Both the position numbers and the translations under genes were made by a program. The notes under the pieces are model-generated. The model ran no database searches. It saw only the letters and a list, made by a program, of their open reading frames with translations, and had not been told where the DNA came from. This document shows, one piece after another, positions 23,701 through 34,928 of a stretch of DNA of 64,000 nucleotides. The stretch's first letter is position 1; every line of letters starts with the position of its first letter. The stretch is from Phoronis australis (Eukaryota > Phoronida > Phoronidae): contig NMRA01000342.1 in the NCBI GenBank assembly GCA_002633005.1, forward strand, positions 181,063-245,062, read 5' to 3'.

Positions 23701-26700
23701 TTGGTGGTGCTGCTTTGTGAAAATATCGGCCTGCCATTTACAACTTTTTTACAAGTTAGCGTTATTGAAACAGATATATAGTAATTTTGACCTATTTAGA
23801 ACAGATAATGGAAAACGAGAGAAGTTTTATTGGTTGAACTTCATAACTGCTGTTAGCTTGGCTTGTAATGTTTGGACATCAATAGAGCGACATGTGGTAA
23901 AGTTTCCATAATTGACCTATCGCCAGGACTTTGAGTGACGGCTTAAGTGACCAATCAGAACGCAGCATTCTTGACACACCTTCGTTTCCAAATCGCCATT
24001 TTACCCGACAAACAATGCGTTGCTGGGTAAAACTTATTGTTTGTTTGTCGACATTTCGGAAGGAGGCGGAGCTTGCGGTAGGTCAGTTTGCAGCCTCTGT
24101 AAAAAAGGAAATTACTACTTTGGCAATTATGTCTGTGAGAGAATCTAATATTGCATGCGTTAAAACGTATAATTATAACATTTAGGATTATATTGAACTG
24201 CATGATATTATTTTTCACTTAACTGTCCCCTGTTGTAACACTTGTTTATAGTGTGGAGTTTTTTGTGTTTGTTTTAGTCAATACAAAGTGACGTGTGTCT
24301 CTATCCCCACTGTGGTGTCTATGGGTCTTTACTCTACACTGTCGACCATTTATCTATGTAATTTATATGTTAATTAACACCTGTTTCATATCGTTGTGTG
24401 GACCCACCCTAATTTAGCTATATGACAACGCCAAATGAAAACAGAATTTCTATCTGGTTTTGTTTAGTATGTACTTTACATAGACCATATTCTTACCTTT
24501 TGTATGCCCTGGATGCTTGCATAACTCCGTTAAAGGGCTGCATATCTGTCACTCTGCTAATAAGAAAACACAGCCGGGGGTGGGTGGTGGACTCCTAAGG
24601 TATCACTAATCCCCCACTCCATAATTCCTATCTACACCGCACATTGGAGAACCATTCTTATAGAGGTGTTAGTACGCTTAATAACAATCACTGATTTGAA
24701 ACCATCCATTCACCCACTAGTTTTTTGATGTTTGTCACGAAATTCATTTTAAAACGACATTAAGCTCATCCTTTCTATCAAAGTCAGGTGTTAATCTGTC
24801 TGGCCACGTACCCATATAAATTGTTCTTGTCTCGTTCCTAACTCAGTTTAGATGGAATTTCTGGGGTTTGTTTCATGAGAATTGACTGAAGACTTACTAG
24901 TAAAGACAGCAATTTGGTCTAACACTCTCCCTTCACAATTACCAAATAAAGGTTTAGCCACGTATTAATTATTATTCCCAATTCTTCTAACGAAGATCAT
25001 GAAATTTTAGTTGACGTTTTATTTACCTCAGAAATCCCCTATTTTGACTAAGTACCGATCTGAGACCAATTTCGTAACGTTAAATGACCTTAATGAAAAT
25101 TTGATTTTTGATAGAAAGTATGGGTTTTCTTTAAATTTTGACTGAACAAGGCAATGCAATTTTAATACATATAGCGCTTAATTGTTAGTGCTAATATGGT
25201 TTGTCAAACACAAATATATTGAGTGTCAATTGTGAGTATATTTCATTTGTATGTTAATTACAGCCATAATAAATGGTGCATGTTGGTATAAACTTTATAT
25301 TAGGATGAAAAAAGTTGGAGAGGGTTTAGCAAGCTCTTACAGCCGTATTTTGCCCTATTTAGTAGGCTAAGACGAAAGTCGAATTGGATGGACCTTTTAC
25401 TCTCATAAAAAGAATCTCATATAATATTTCTTACCATGATCGGACTCTATTTCGGTTTCCAACAAGAGCATTGAATCCTCAGGGACTTAGTAATAAGAAA
25501 ACCCTTCAGAGTTAATTGGGATTGGCCAACGCTAAAATTCTGAATTCAAAATGGCGCATGTATGTACTGTCTGTGACTTGAGTTGCCATCTCACTCGTCA
25601 ACAATTCAAGATCGAATGAGTGTGGTACTGTATTTAAACCCCAAAATGCTTTGGTTGAGAATTCAACATTGACAGCTAAACAGCGACAAAATGCAGCTTT
25701 AAACAGTCTTCAGCATACGTGCAAACTGCTGCCGTATTGTGTGTTGCTTTGTATTGCTAATAAGTCATAGCTGTTAAAACGATATCCTTTCTCCGTATTT
25801 GTTACTCTTTTTGTATTTGGAACTCCACTTCAAAAACCGTGGTTTACGTGGTGTTTTTGTGGAAAAGTAGTCTACAAAGACCTTAAAATCGGTGGTGACA
25901 AGGAGTTGACATAGGTACGTGCTTCCCTTGCTGCATATAGTCACAGTAAAGGGATTGGAATATATGTATGTTACAAAATAGAAACTTCCTCGACATGGCA
26001 CTCCCGACTTGAATTATATCTGTACAGAAGAAGTTATTACTAAATGAAACACCATTGTTCAGATTGTCCCAATGTAATAGTCATGTGGTGTCATACAGGC
26101 ACATACATATTGTATTTTGCTAGACAAAAGTGGAATTTTGCAAAATGACCGTTTTTTGTAGTTAAGGTCTGTCACTAAGTAGGGTTTACATTCTGAGCAG
26201 TAGTTTACCATCGAGTAACACTGCCTTGCCTCCATTATTGTGAATTGATAGAGTGCATTAAAAGGATTACCAAACCCGGTTTTGGCTTATTAACAGATAC
26301 TGAAAATGATTTTTCCATCCAGTTTGAAATAATGCTCCATTACCCAGAACGACTCTCGAAAGTGTGCAGGGAATTTTGAAAACTCATTTCAAAGTCTGCT
26401 AAAGGGGCAAGCGTGACGTACATTTTTAACGAATTAAACGGCGATTGTGGGAAAAGACCACCTCTCAAGGACAATAATGTCCAATTTGTGAAAGCAGGCT
26501 ATGAATTTTTAGTCGATTTCATCTTTTATCTTGGAATATTGATGCATTAGCAGGTGGCAGAATGATTGGTTGAAAACATCAAAACAGGGTTAAGTGTCCT
26601 TTTAACTGTGTCGTCCAACTCTTGACATTCTGATCCTTTTGGTTGTAGGACCTGTGCTGAATCCAAACAGTGCATCTGAACAGTCCATTGAAGCAGGTCT

Positions 26701-29700
26701 GCTGCATCCAGCGGCACCTGGAGGGTCAGTTGACAGTGAAGGCTCTTCTGCTGGGCGTCGCTATTCTCGTCAGGTTAGTGGTCCATTTTAAAGCACCTTG
26801 TGGACTGTGAACATAGGAGACTGGACAAGTGGTCTTTTTCTCTGGAAAGTGGGCTAATGTAATATAACATATTGTCATAGTTGCGCATGCCAACTTCACG
26901 TGTTTTTGTCATATCTGATGTGCGTTTCAATGTGAACTAGTTGTAAATAGTAGCCTGAAGATGAGATATATGTCTCGAAATATCGCTTTATAAATTATGT
27001 TACCTACTGATGTTGTTAGGATTTTTATTGCACTGTTGTGATGTAAAGACAAGATCTCTATTTAGAGAGTTTGAAAGAACTGAAATTAAACTCATAAAAA
27101 CAGATCAAAGTCGTGTCTTCAATGAAATATGTATATGAGAAAGATTACTGCCAAATTGTAGTGGTGGATATATGCAAACGTATGTATTCCAGGAGTCGGT
27201 GCCCACATTGAAGAAGCGCGGCTTCTCGACGCGTCTTAGAAAGACGCAACCTAAAAAGCCACGTCCCATGCCAAGACGACGACCACCTCCAACAGATGTC
27301 ATTGCTGAGGAGGCAGAGGATGATCAGATGTATGAGAACGTGGTGGCAGGGACGACGACAGGGGTGACAGTGATCAGGTAACCGAGAGATGATTGGTCAG
27401 AAAATGTAATGAAGGCGGAGCAGAAACACCGACCAGTTTAAAGTGGAACTTGCTGGCTATATTCCTTATCTCTGTGATTGCTTGGCCAAATTAGTTAGAA
27501 ACACAACATATAGCAATGATGTGATTATTAAGTAGGTTGAAAATTGCTAACTGTTTTTAAGAACAAATTTCGTGGCGAAAGTGATCTGCTGCATGTAGTT
27601 ATCGTAACGTGGTGCTGGGGTATAATACATTACATGAGCTATGTCAGTAGTGCTAAGGTCTCCTATTTTCAGATTTTTTTGTTTTCATATTTCCAAGTTG
27701 TAAGTGAATACACTTGCACTTTGTTTAGCATAGATTATGTTGAAACAGCATTGTCGTTTAGTTTGTGCTATACATATTGTAAGCATAATTAGGAGCATGC
27801 AAATGCATTATTTAACACAATGTACATATATTATAACGAAATGTACATGTATGTGAACTTAGGTGCATGCGACTGACGTATGCAAAAGGTTTGGGCAAAA
27901 ATTTGTCTTTTGAATTTCGCATGTTATTCTGATATAGGGCGTAGGCCTACATCCGTACATGTATACATTGTAGTGAATGAAAAAACTGGTTTAGATAGCC
28001 TTGCATCGTGCGACGAACCCCAAATCTCTCTAATGCATAGTAGGCCTAACGGAAATTGATTGATAAAAATCAAAATGGTCACCGCTTAGTTATTCAACTT
28101 GAGCCGAAATGTTGAACTTGATGAGAAAGTGGTTTGTAAACAGCAAGAATTTAAAGACATAGTTTCACACCAAAACAACTGCTTTTCAAAACAAATAATA
28201 GCACTGTGTGAATCTGTTGCACAGGGCAGTTCTTGTCCGCACAGCTTGGTTAATGAGAAAAGCCCAGCAATAATGACTTTTTCCGACTTCAGCCGAGACA
28301 ATTCTGAGAACAGGCATTTGTGGTTACATAACCGTGTGTGATGTCAGATCAGGAAGACAGCTGTGTATTACAATGGCTACAAGCAGTCAACCCTCCAAAA
28401 TTTTGCTTCCTTCATTTGATAATTCCTTTCAACTCCATTTGTTGGCATAATTACATTGTTTTTCACCCAAGGAGATGTGAAGACCAGTGTATCACAGATA
28501 ATCAAGCCTAATACAAAATATTGCAGCTTTCATTTTTTTCCATTTTCAGCAGTGAGTAAAAAGGGAGACATCTTTTAATTTAACCACATATATACTTGAA
28601 ATTTGAGTGGAGGTGGCAAACTCTATGACAGAATTACAAGAATACTTGAAATGGAAGTCTTCTGAACTTGGTTTTTTAAATTCTTGTGTTAATCTATTGG
28701 AATAATAATAAACCCAAGGCATCAAGAAATATTACCTGAAGGTGCCAGTGAAAATATTATTTCAGCCATTCACAGTAAAGTTTATATGTGAGTTAAAATT
28801 ATCTAATCTTTTACCAAAATAAGTAACTTAGAATGCACAGTACTTTAACATTTAAGCATTACAAACGTTATCCAACTATAAGATAAATTTACATGATATG
28901 AAAGTGAATATGCCTAACTATTACCAGGTGTTTCCTTACATTAGAATTCGACAAGCATGATTTGAAAAAATAAGAAGTTACATGGAAAAAGGATTGGAGG
29001 CTGGAAGCTTCACAATCCAACATGGCCTATTACTCTAATTAAGAGCCTTTACATTTTGGGCCTTGATAACTTGAATCAAGAAAGCAAAAAGTTACAACGC
29101 ATGTATTGAAAGAACAATTCATACGTAAAATTTAGATAAATAAAACAACAAGAATCAATCAACTGAAATTTTCAGATGTAATAACGTCCTTTGTCAACAG
29201 AAACAGAAATAAAGTAAAATCAAACACCATATATGACAATTGACATTTTCGCCTATTTATATTCTACATTTCGTGAAACAATAATATCCTTAGGAGGATC
29301 TGGATCGCCTTATTTATTTTCAGATTTATTTTCGACGTTAAAATTTAGAAAAATATGAATTATGTTGTGACACATCAAACCTTGAATTGACTTTCAAAGA
29401 AAAAACGATTTCAAAACTTTTCAACTGTTTTTAAGCTGAGTGTATGGCCAACTGAATGGGATATTCACACTGCAATAATTAGAATATTCCTTATATGTTT
29501 TGCACAAAAAAATACCATTATGCAAAGTTGCTTTTTTGTAGCAGCTTTCATCAAAATGTATCAAAGCTAAAATTTCACCAAGTACAAATGAGCCGATTGA
29601 ACATGCCCTTCAGTTCAGCACAAGTCGCCATGTTGTCGGTGCCGCGGGAAATGAGACTAAGTCCAACGGGAATTGTGAGCAATTTTATCACTCAATAAGT

Positions 29701-31183
29701 AACATCTGCTTGGCTGAAATCCAATGAAAACTATTGAGTCACTCAGAATAGTAGGTATAGATCTTTCCCACTAAATTTCATCGTAAAGTATTGGTGAAAA
29801 TAAATTACAGTTTTAAACTTGTATCTTATGCCGCTGTTGTCCAAGATGGCCAACCAGATCCAAACAAATGACCCAAATTTCGCAATCAAAATTGCAATAA
29901 ATGTGCATTGCTTAACCCGATTTTGATAATTTTTCAATTTTTATTGAGTAGGATGCATTATCTTTCCGATTATATTGAAGTATTTTTGCAAATCGAAAAA
30001 AAATCGGTTGGACAGCCCTACTCTTACTGTTCATTTAGTCCAGCTAGCGATCAACTTGGCTAAAATTCAATGTATTGCAACGACAGGTAACGAGCATCAA
30101 GCAATTCAACACATCCACCTACAAACAGTTACCGGTATGTTGCAAAAAGTGTAATTCAAAAGAAAAGCAATCTACTGGTTACTTCTAGCTCTAATCCTGT
30201 CCGACAGTGTCCGTCGATGCTATCAACCATTTTGAATGTTAGGTTGTTAATACTTACTCAAGGCTCACTAGCTTCTAGAAAGTGACGGCATGTACCGTTT
30301 CGAATACTCTCTAAAAGTTCACTCATCCCGGTTTACAACCATACTTGGATCACAGGCTGTCGTTCTAGAAGCAGTCCATAGAAATATTTCGCTACATACT
30401 ACCGAATACGGCGACGCTCCACTCGTGGACTTCGCAAAGTATTCTCACTTGCGACGCAGTCTTGGATCAATGGGGAACTTGTGCAAAGATACCCCAGCCC
30501 TTGGCGTATTGCCACAGCCTCTAACTTCAAATATTTACTCCAGTTTAAATCTAAAAATCCGTCTACATTTGAAAAAGTACTCCTCTTGGCACACAGCAAT
30601 GGACACTGTGGACAGCAATGATCAGGTCATGTCCCTACTAACTGTAAACTGTTTATGGCAACACACAAGACCATGTGCATATGTGTCACATTTCAGAAAA
30701 TTAATGGGCAAAAGTTGCAAAATAAATGATTCTAACAAACACAAAGATTCCATTTGTGCCAGATAGTCCCAGCCAAGAGTACAAACCTATGGACAGACTC
30801 GGCACTGATTTGGTCAGGAATTCCTGATGTGTTCCTGATGTGACGTGATTCCGAAGATAGCCGAAGTTCAAAATTTTCTGTTCTCAAAATTTTGTGGGGA
30901 AGTGGGAGCGGGTTTTAAAGGAATGATAGAAGAATATGGGGCATGAAATAAAAATAAATGTGGTTTATAAGCAAACTTTATTAACAGTCAACACATGTGT
31001 ATACATATTAACTAAAACTAAATAGCTGTGAAAAAATCTCTTTAATGCAAAAACCACGGGAAGGTGTGGATATTGTAAAAGCTGTTGAATTTGTTTTGGT
31101 AACGAATGTTGCTTTAATTTTACAGATTTTCAAACAACAATGGTCTTGGATCAGAGACTGTCAACGTTGAGGTGCCCAACTAA
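10761..31183 (+). CDS. DUOXA: Dual oxidase maturation factor (DUOXA / NIP family), ten coding exons
   Basis: Family role: DUOXA is a multipass ER membrane protein that lets dual oxidase fold, leave the ER and make hydrogen peroxide at the cell surface. Coding exons 10761-10970, 12635-12692, 14942-15076, 16228-16338, 16952-17105, 17838-18049, 19300-19425, 26649-26773, 27193-27377 and 31126-31183 all have AG/GT borders and join in one frame, giving 457 residues. Membrane helices lie at about residues 48-66, 71-89, 214-238, 242-262 and 283-310. A long loop follows helix 2 and carries the family N-glycosylation motif NITLTG and then NETINYNE. The Lys/Arg/Pro-rich cytosolic tail makes it longer than vertebrate DUOXA1 (about 343 residues). 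The start is the ATG at 10761; a second copy of this exon lies at 8691. The usual neighbour DUOX is not visible. The 5' untranslated exon upstream of the acceptor at 10734-10735 was not located. Confidence 0.93.
11404..11850. mobile_element. TIR element of about 450 bases in DUOXA intron 1
   Basis: The left end ggtcactttcccattagg and the reversed right end gtcactttcccactaga match. Both inner arms contain gaagcttcg / cgaagtttcg blocks, and related copies of the cgaaacttc motif lie in the interior. Target duplication unclear. Confidence 0.5.
12088..12230. repeat. Inverted repeat with TTTCGA/TCGAAAC motifs, possibly retroelement-terminal
   Basis: ggtaaaactagtgaaaataa on the left is mirrored by tttttactagttttactatt on the right. 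Each arm has a tcgaaac box next to a gtcaag/cttgac box, a pattern I associate with Penelope-like element ends. No reverse transcriptase is visible nearby. Confidence 0.4.
12257..12338. repeat. Tandem duplication, 42-base unit, two copies
   Basis: cacggcattccagcatctat and the following bases occur twice with one base difference in the A-run. Confidence 0.85.
12635..12692 (+). CDS. DUOXA: DUOXA coding exon 2
   Basis: 58 bases between tctttcag and GTAAGT. It encodes the second membrane helix, with the family motif SLFIG. Confidence 0.9.
14178..14236 (+). repeat. tRNA-like segment, probable SINE head
   Basis: An A-box-like acaatggttaggct and a B box gggttcaagtcccgc are spaced as in a Ser/Leu-type tRNA. 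The acceptor stem and anticodon arm do not form a proper tRNA, so this is read as a SINE or pseudogene. Confidence 0.45.
14384..14500. repeat. Dispersed repeat, copy 1
   Basis: caagtcacccccgttttgct and the following cagacaattacacaat block reappear with changes at 40398-40515. Confidence 0.6.
14942..15076 (+). CDS. DUOXA: DUOXA coding exon 3
   Basis: 135 bases. Start of the long lumenal/extracellular loop, ending in the conserved glycosylation site NITLT. The donor is GTTTCA, a weak match to consensus, but reading frame and homology require it. Confidence 0.9.
15691..15830. repeat. Minisatellite, 32-33-base unit, four copies
   Basis: Unit ctaaggcacttacaaacaca followed by tgcccctgtgca, in DUOXA intron 3. 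Confidence 0.9.
16228..16338 (+). CDS. DUOXA: DUOXA coding exon 4
   Basis: 111 bases after tttccag and before GTAAGT. It encodes GTPIVQPVGDINETINYNE, matching the family pattern GTPVxQLNETIDYNE, followed by a tryptophan- and glycine-rich stretch. Confidence 0.92.
16387..16451. repeat. Minisatellite, 21-base unit, three copies
   Basis: gtgactggatactgaaacag repeats without change and ends with a partial unit, in DUOXA intron 4. Confidence 0.93.
16952..17105 (+). CDS. DUOXA: DUOXA coding exon 5
   Basis: 154 bases. End of the loop, including GLPYPILWVAEYF (family GLPDPVLYLAEKF), and the start of membrane helix 3. The donor GTTAGT lies inside a Trp codon that is completed by exon 6. Confidence 0.92.
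17679..17713. repeat. AAT microsatellite
   Basis: About 11 uninterrupted AAT units inside an AT-rich part of DUOXA intron 5. Confidence 0.95.
17838..18049 (+). CDS. DUOXA: DUOXA coding exon 6
   Basis: 212 bases. Membrane helices 3 (continued) and 4, with WLLSNI matching the vertebrate WLLSNV, then the short loop before helix 5. The donor is GTAAGT. Confidence 0.92.
18050..19299. other. DUOXA intron 6
   Basis: AT-rich. The only structured feature is the palindromic element at 19167-19262. Short open frames are not recognisable. Confidence 0.6.
19167..19262. mobile_element. Palindromic miniature element, family 1, independent copy
   Basis: Starts gtctgatataacgtgcccgt and ends cgggcacattgtatcagac, with inner arms attttgagaacca / tggttctcaaaat. 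It sits in DUOXA intron 6, just before exon 7, outside the duplication, so the family is dispersed. Confidence 0.8.
19300..19425 (+). CDS. DUOXA: DUOXA coding exon 7
   Basis: 126 bases. End of membrane helix 5 (GVLCLIIA, family GVLCLFLG) and the beginning of an acidic cytosolic segment (KDVDEYYLDE). Confidence 0.9.
19796..20371. mobile_element. Non-autonomous TIR transposon, about 575 bases
   Basis: Left end ggtgttctatcgaaattgga; reversed right end ggtgctccatcgaaattgga. The TIRs extend inwards for over 100 bases with shared blocks aaccagccc and ggaaccccgggga. The interior has a short tandem repeat (tgaaaaattgtcc) but no open frame. Superfamily not assigned. Confidence 0.8.
20990..21310 (+). 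repeat. Dispersed repeat of about 330 bases, copy 1
   Basis: Shares order and sequence with 51030-51370: aaaccccttt-acagga, ttatgttcct-aagctga, the block tgccacctagtggcaatttt and the downstream attttgtgcca segment. Likely part of a retroelement; no terminal repeats seen. Confidence 0.7.
22205..22578 (+). repeat. Tandem duplication, about 187-base unit, two copies, open in one frame
   Basis: Two nearly identical units beginning aaatccaaaaaaatt. The second unit is 186-187 bases from the first, so one frame stays open across both and the 181-codon open frame at 22161-22706 contains a repeated 62-residue segment with NFSGQSYMLLRKSFDLKVC. I recognise no protein family; it sits on the sense strand of a DUOXA intron. 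Confidence 0.85.
26649..26773 (+). CDS. DUOXA: DUOXA coding exon 8
   Basis: 125 bases after a 7.2 kb intron. It encodes a Ser/Gly/Ala-rich cytosolic tail segment. Assignment rests on position, splice sites and exact frame continuity, since this tail is poorly conserved in the family. Confidence 0.8.
27193..27377 (+). CDS. DUOXA: DUOXA coding exon 9
   Basis: 185 bases. A strongly basic, proline-rich stretch (KKPRPMPRRRPPPTD) is followed by an acidic segment (EEAEDDQMYENV). The donor GTAACC overlaps an in-frame stop: if this intron is retained the protein ends at VIR after 439 residues. Confidence 0.78.
27378..31125. other. DUOXA intron 9
   Basis: No exon of DUOXA found. Open frames at 28099-28341 (80 codons) and 30290-30766 (158 codons, plus strand) show no recognisable domain and no convincing splice context. 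Confidence 0.55.
31126..31183 (+). CDS. DUOXA: DUOXA coding exon 10 (terminal)
   Basis: 58 bases after the acceptor tttacag. It encodes FSNNNGLGSETVNVEVPN and the TAA at 31181-31183. Frame is continuous with exon 9, but the exon is not conserved enough to prove by eye. The alternative is that exon 9 is terminal through its adjacent stop. Confidence 0.65.
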
Positions 31184-33291
31184 GCCACCTGCTGCTAGTT
31201 TTGAATGTCATGGAAACGGTTGCTTGTTGTGGTTATGAAAGATGTTTACAAAGTTCTCATTAGATCAAGGAATTAACATCCAATTTGGCAATATAGAGGT
31301 GTCAAATGGTGAACAAGGCTTAAGTTGAAGTATAGACAGACCTGTTTGTGGCCCTTTAGGATGTTCAGAATTCATATCATGCTTAGCGTAGTCCATACGA
31401 GTTGTTTACTCTGTCTCTTAGCACACAACATGGCAGACAAGTGGATTTTGTCTTTTTTGTCTCTACAAAATGAATAGTTTAACATTCATTTTTGTTGAGA
31501 TTTTTAGATTTAATTAGAAAAATCTGTTTTTCTCTTCACATGATTCATTCTGTACGTTTTCATCAGTGTGCTGTCAAACAACCTTGAAGTTTCTATTATT
31601 TTGATTGTTCATAGTAAGGATGTCAAACTTTTGGAAAATGTATAAACAACTTTGCAATTAATTTTCCACATGATAACTGAATAATTTGGGCATTTCAGTA
31701 GTTGCTAAACCATTTGCTAATTTTAGAGACTGACTTAGTTTTGTATTGAAAAACTATGTTAATAAATATTGTTCAAATTATACTGTGCTTTAATGTTTTG
31801 TTCAGTTAATACTTGTGGACTGTAGTAAAAAATGGCGTTAGTCGGTCCCAACTTAACAGCAAGATTTCTTCTGAGTGAGGGGAAAATCGACTTATGTGCA
31901 GAGCCGAAGCCTCAACTAGAACGACCGTACCACGGAACTTTGTTCGAGTCCAGCGAAAATAGTTATCTGACTTACACGAGCTTTACTGCATATTGCTTTG
32001 CAATTGTCATGTTCATTGATTGATTATCATGTTTTTGTGGCTTTATGGCAAATAAGTTCCACCTGCATTTCACGCTGCTTCGCTGACTGAGAAATGAAAA
32101 TCAAATTTAATTAGTCCTTTCACTCTCTTGAAGTCAATTTCATATTCCTTGCCATGCTAGGATGATTTTGTTATTATTAGCAACAACATCAAAACCATCG
32201 GCGACTCAATAAAACACTTTTTAATAGACTTTGTTGAGGTTGACAAATCCTAAAATTGTGGATTAATTTTGTAAATGCGGAGGCTTGAATTGCAGATTAT
32301 TCAACAATTCAGTATCAGGTGAGCATTGTAATGTTTTTAAATCTCCACGCACATCGGTTAAGAATTCAACAAAAGTTAAATAGCTTTTGTATTGTTGTCT
32401 TGCTTATAATGATCTGCCTTAGAGACATATTGCACAAAGTTAGTGCTCCATGCTTTGTCTGCAACACACTTTTGGGTAATCGTTTCGTTGTCTGCTTTGT
32501 AATGGCCTGCAGAATACAGAAATACAATTTACACCCCAGTTTTTCTTATTGCTTGTTTAACATTAACTTTTAAGCCAGGATGTTAGACCTCAAAAAATAT
32601 GACTGAAAACAAACTTTGCATGCCATGAAATTATTGATTTGTAACCTAGAAGAGGTCATAAGTTAATAGACAAGTACTAGGAGCATAGACATGAACAAAA
32701 TTGTGAAGAATGAAATTGGTTTTGAAATCGTCAGCAAACTGTTCTGAAATTGGGTTGCTTCATATTTGTTGTTGGTGATGTCTGGCTCATTTGATATGGC
32801 AAGAAAAATTTGGAATTCGGTTTGTGGAAGAATGTCTGCCTACTTCATGTCCAGGCATCTGGCTAGAAGGGCTCAGTTCAAGGACAACCAACACTAGTCA
32901 CCTTAGGGCGTGGCATATTCAGAGTGCAGCGACGTGAAAATGAATGTATCTTGTGTTCTGAATTTTGCCATTCAATAAAATTATACCGTTTTTGGATTTC
33001 AGTTGTAAGTGCCCTTTTTATGTGTTTTCTAGGATTGTGTTAACTTTCTACCTGAAAAAGATTTCCCCTTTTAAATCATTTTGGCAATCTTCATGCGATC
33101 CTGTATGATACCGAGGTGAGGTCAGCTGCCTGATGACCTGCCTTCAAGTTTATCATCAAATCGCTGCTCTTTTACCTGTATGAAGGCTATATTTCAAAAA
33201 TGTCAGTTGTGACTGGGTCTGGTTCCATCATGGTCATCGTATGCAATTGTCAGAATTCTAGCATTTCGCACAAGAGGTGTGCCTTCAAGAA
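31184..33291. other. DUOXA 3' region and intergenic space before the THAP gene
   Basis: AT-rich, two AATAAA signals on the plus strand (31761, 32974). The 63-codon frame at 31832-32023 begins with ATG in a fair context but matches nothing known to me. Confidence 0.55.
31761..31766 (+). promoter_or_regulatory. Candidate polyadenylation signal of DUOXA
   Basis: AATAAA 578 bases after the DUOXA stop, followed by a T-rich stretch. A second AATAAA at 32974-32979 would give a longer 3' untranslated region. Confidence 0.5.
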
Positions 33292-33297
33292 TTTATT
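33292..33297 (-). promoter_or_regulatory. Candidate polyadenylation signal of the THAP gene
   Basis: AATAAA on the minus strand about 890 bases after the stop. If used, the 3' untranslated region contains the 31-base minisatellite at 33568-33791. Confidence 0.35.
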
Positions 33298-33567
33298 GAA
33301 AGAACTGGTCACGTGACTGCTGATAGATTGGCTTTGTAAATAACTGACTTGTCAGCGGATTCAAATACCCATTGGCCATCATATGCAGTCCATCTGTTAT
33401 GAGTGTAGTATAAGGCAAAGTTCTGGTTCTTCGAGTTTAGATTGCCTTCCGCTATTTCCCCTGCAGAAATTCATACATTCGAATCACATCTAATACAATG
33501 CTTTCATACATTGTGGCACTCACAACCTGTAAGAAAATGAAAAGGTCTACTCTGGCCATTAGGTTTG

Positions 33568-33791
33568 TCTGCAATTCATACACGTTGACTTTTGTTACTC
33601 TGCAATTCATACATGTTGACTTTTGTAACTCTGCAATTGATACACGTTGACTTTTGTTACTCTGCAATTCATACACATTGACTTTTGTTACTCTGCAATT
33701 CATACACGTTGACTTTTGTTACTCTGCAATTCATACACGTTGACTTTTGTTACTCTGCAATTCATACACGTTGACTTTTGTTACTCTGCAA
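33568..33791. repeat. Minisatellite, 31-base unit, about seven copies
   Basis: Unit tctgcaattcatacacgttg followed by acttttgttac. Units differ by single bases. It lies downstream of the THAP stop, probably in its 3' untranslated region. The unit length is not a multiple of three, so the frames seen across it are not meaningful. Confidence 0.93.
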
Positions 33792-34183
33792 TTGTTCGCA
33801 AAAAACCCATAGCAAAGAACATCACTAACCATGGGTGCCGGCAGTGGTACATGGGAAACGCACATCCTACCTCTTTCACTTTTGGACTCCCCAGTCACCA
33901 CCAATTGTTTCAAACTCTCTCGCATAGACAATTTTTCTCATAGAATTAAGTGGCACAAAAAGTCATTTTTTTGCAAATACATCTACAAATGTACAGCAGA
34001 CATGTCGGGAAATTGATGACAATAAGGAAATCCAAATCACCGGATCAACTTGACATCGGGTTTGCAGAATGAAACCTTAAAAGGAAGCGAATATACATGT
34101 AACAAGGCAAGCACGTTGCAATGCTATTTGGGCATCTTCAGTTGCTGATAAATCCCACAAACAACACTCAAGTATTGACAAAT

Positions 34184-34928
34184 CTAAGCAGCTGGCTTAT
34201 CAGAGTCTCTACTTGGCTTGACAAACAACAGCAAACGATTGCTGGAGTTAGCTTCCAGTGTTCTTATCCTGTTCTTTGCATCAGCCAACTGTTTCATCAG
34301 GTACTCATTTTTCAACAGCAAAGTTTGTTTGTCCTTTTTCAAACCAGTCATTTCCTCAGTCAGTTGCCGTACTTTCGTCTCCAGCGAATGTAAATTTTTG
34401 AAGTACAGGCCACTCACACTACTGTGAAAAGTCACACGGGGTGCTTTCTTTTGTATTTTGGCTTTGGGCGCAGCAGCGTAGTTATGAAACCTGGCTACTG
34501 AAAGAGATGGGGAACACTCCTTCATTTGATGGGATAAGTCCGCTGTGTTGGAGGTAACACCACAAGTGTCACTGATAGGAATACCACTGCAGTGGATAGC
34601 TAGGGCCTCTTGTAGCTTCCCAGGACAAACAACAGCTGTTATGTATGACATTATCTCTCGAGCCTTGCACTCGGGCATATGTAGGACATACTGGCAGAGA
34701 TTTTCGACAGAACAATCAGGTGAGAGTTCATTCAGAGAATACTTGTCAATCACAACTCGTGTCAGTTTGGGGTGAAGGTACTGCACCATGTGGGCCAAGA
34801 GTGGACACACGACGTCATCAGATGACTCTTGGGCTTGTTCACTCAGCTGTCCAACTTTCAGCGCCCACTCTGGGTACTCGTGCAAGTACAGCACAGGCTT
34901 GCGACTTTGCTCCAAAGGTCTTCCATAC
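34184..34928 (-). CDS. THAP gene coding exon 3 (terminal)
   Basis: 745 bases from the acceptor cgcag to a TAG at 34186-34184. It starts YGRPLEQSRKPVLYL, which completes the THAP domain, and ends with the coiled coil and a short Ser/Lys-rich tail. The open frame has no ATG near its start, as expected for an internal-start exon. Confidence 0.87.

Larger units (their letters stand above)
19426..26648. other. DUOXA intron 7 (7.2 kb)
   Basis: The largest intron of the gene. It holds a TIR transposon (19796-20371), one copy of a dispersed repeat (20990-21310), an in-frame tandem duplication (22205-22578) and unrecognised open frames at 23561-23911 and 23931-24185. The rest shows nothing I can interpret. 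Confidence 0.6.

Noticed and set aside
23561-23911. 116-codon frame in DUOXA intron 7
   Set aside because: Biased to Phe, Tyr, Cys and Leu as expected from AT-rich non-coding DNA.
27105-27302. Minus-strand frame over DUOXA exon 9
   Set aside because: Shadow of the real exon; its Arg/Gly-rich look comes from the reverse of the basic proline-rich tail.
30290-30766. 158-codon plus-strand frame in DUOXA intron 9
   Set aside because: No family resemblance and no splice or start context. A protein search could revive it.
33452-33943. Repetitive peptides (NCRVTKVNVYELQSNKSQRV) on the minus strand
   Set aside because: They are a translation of the 31-base minisatellite, whose unit length cycles through all frames.
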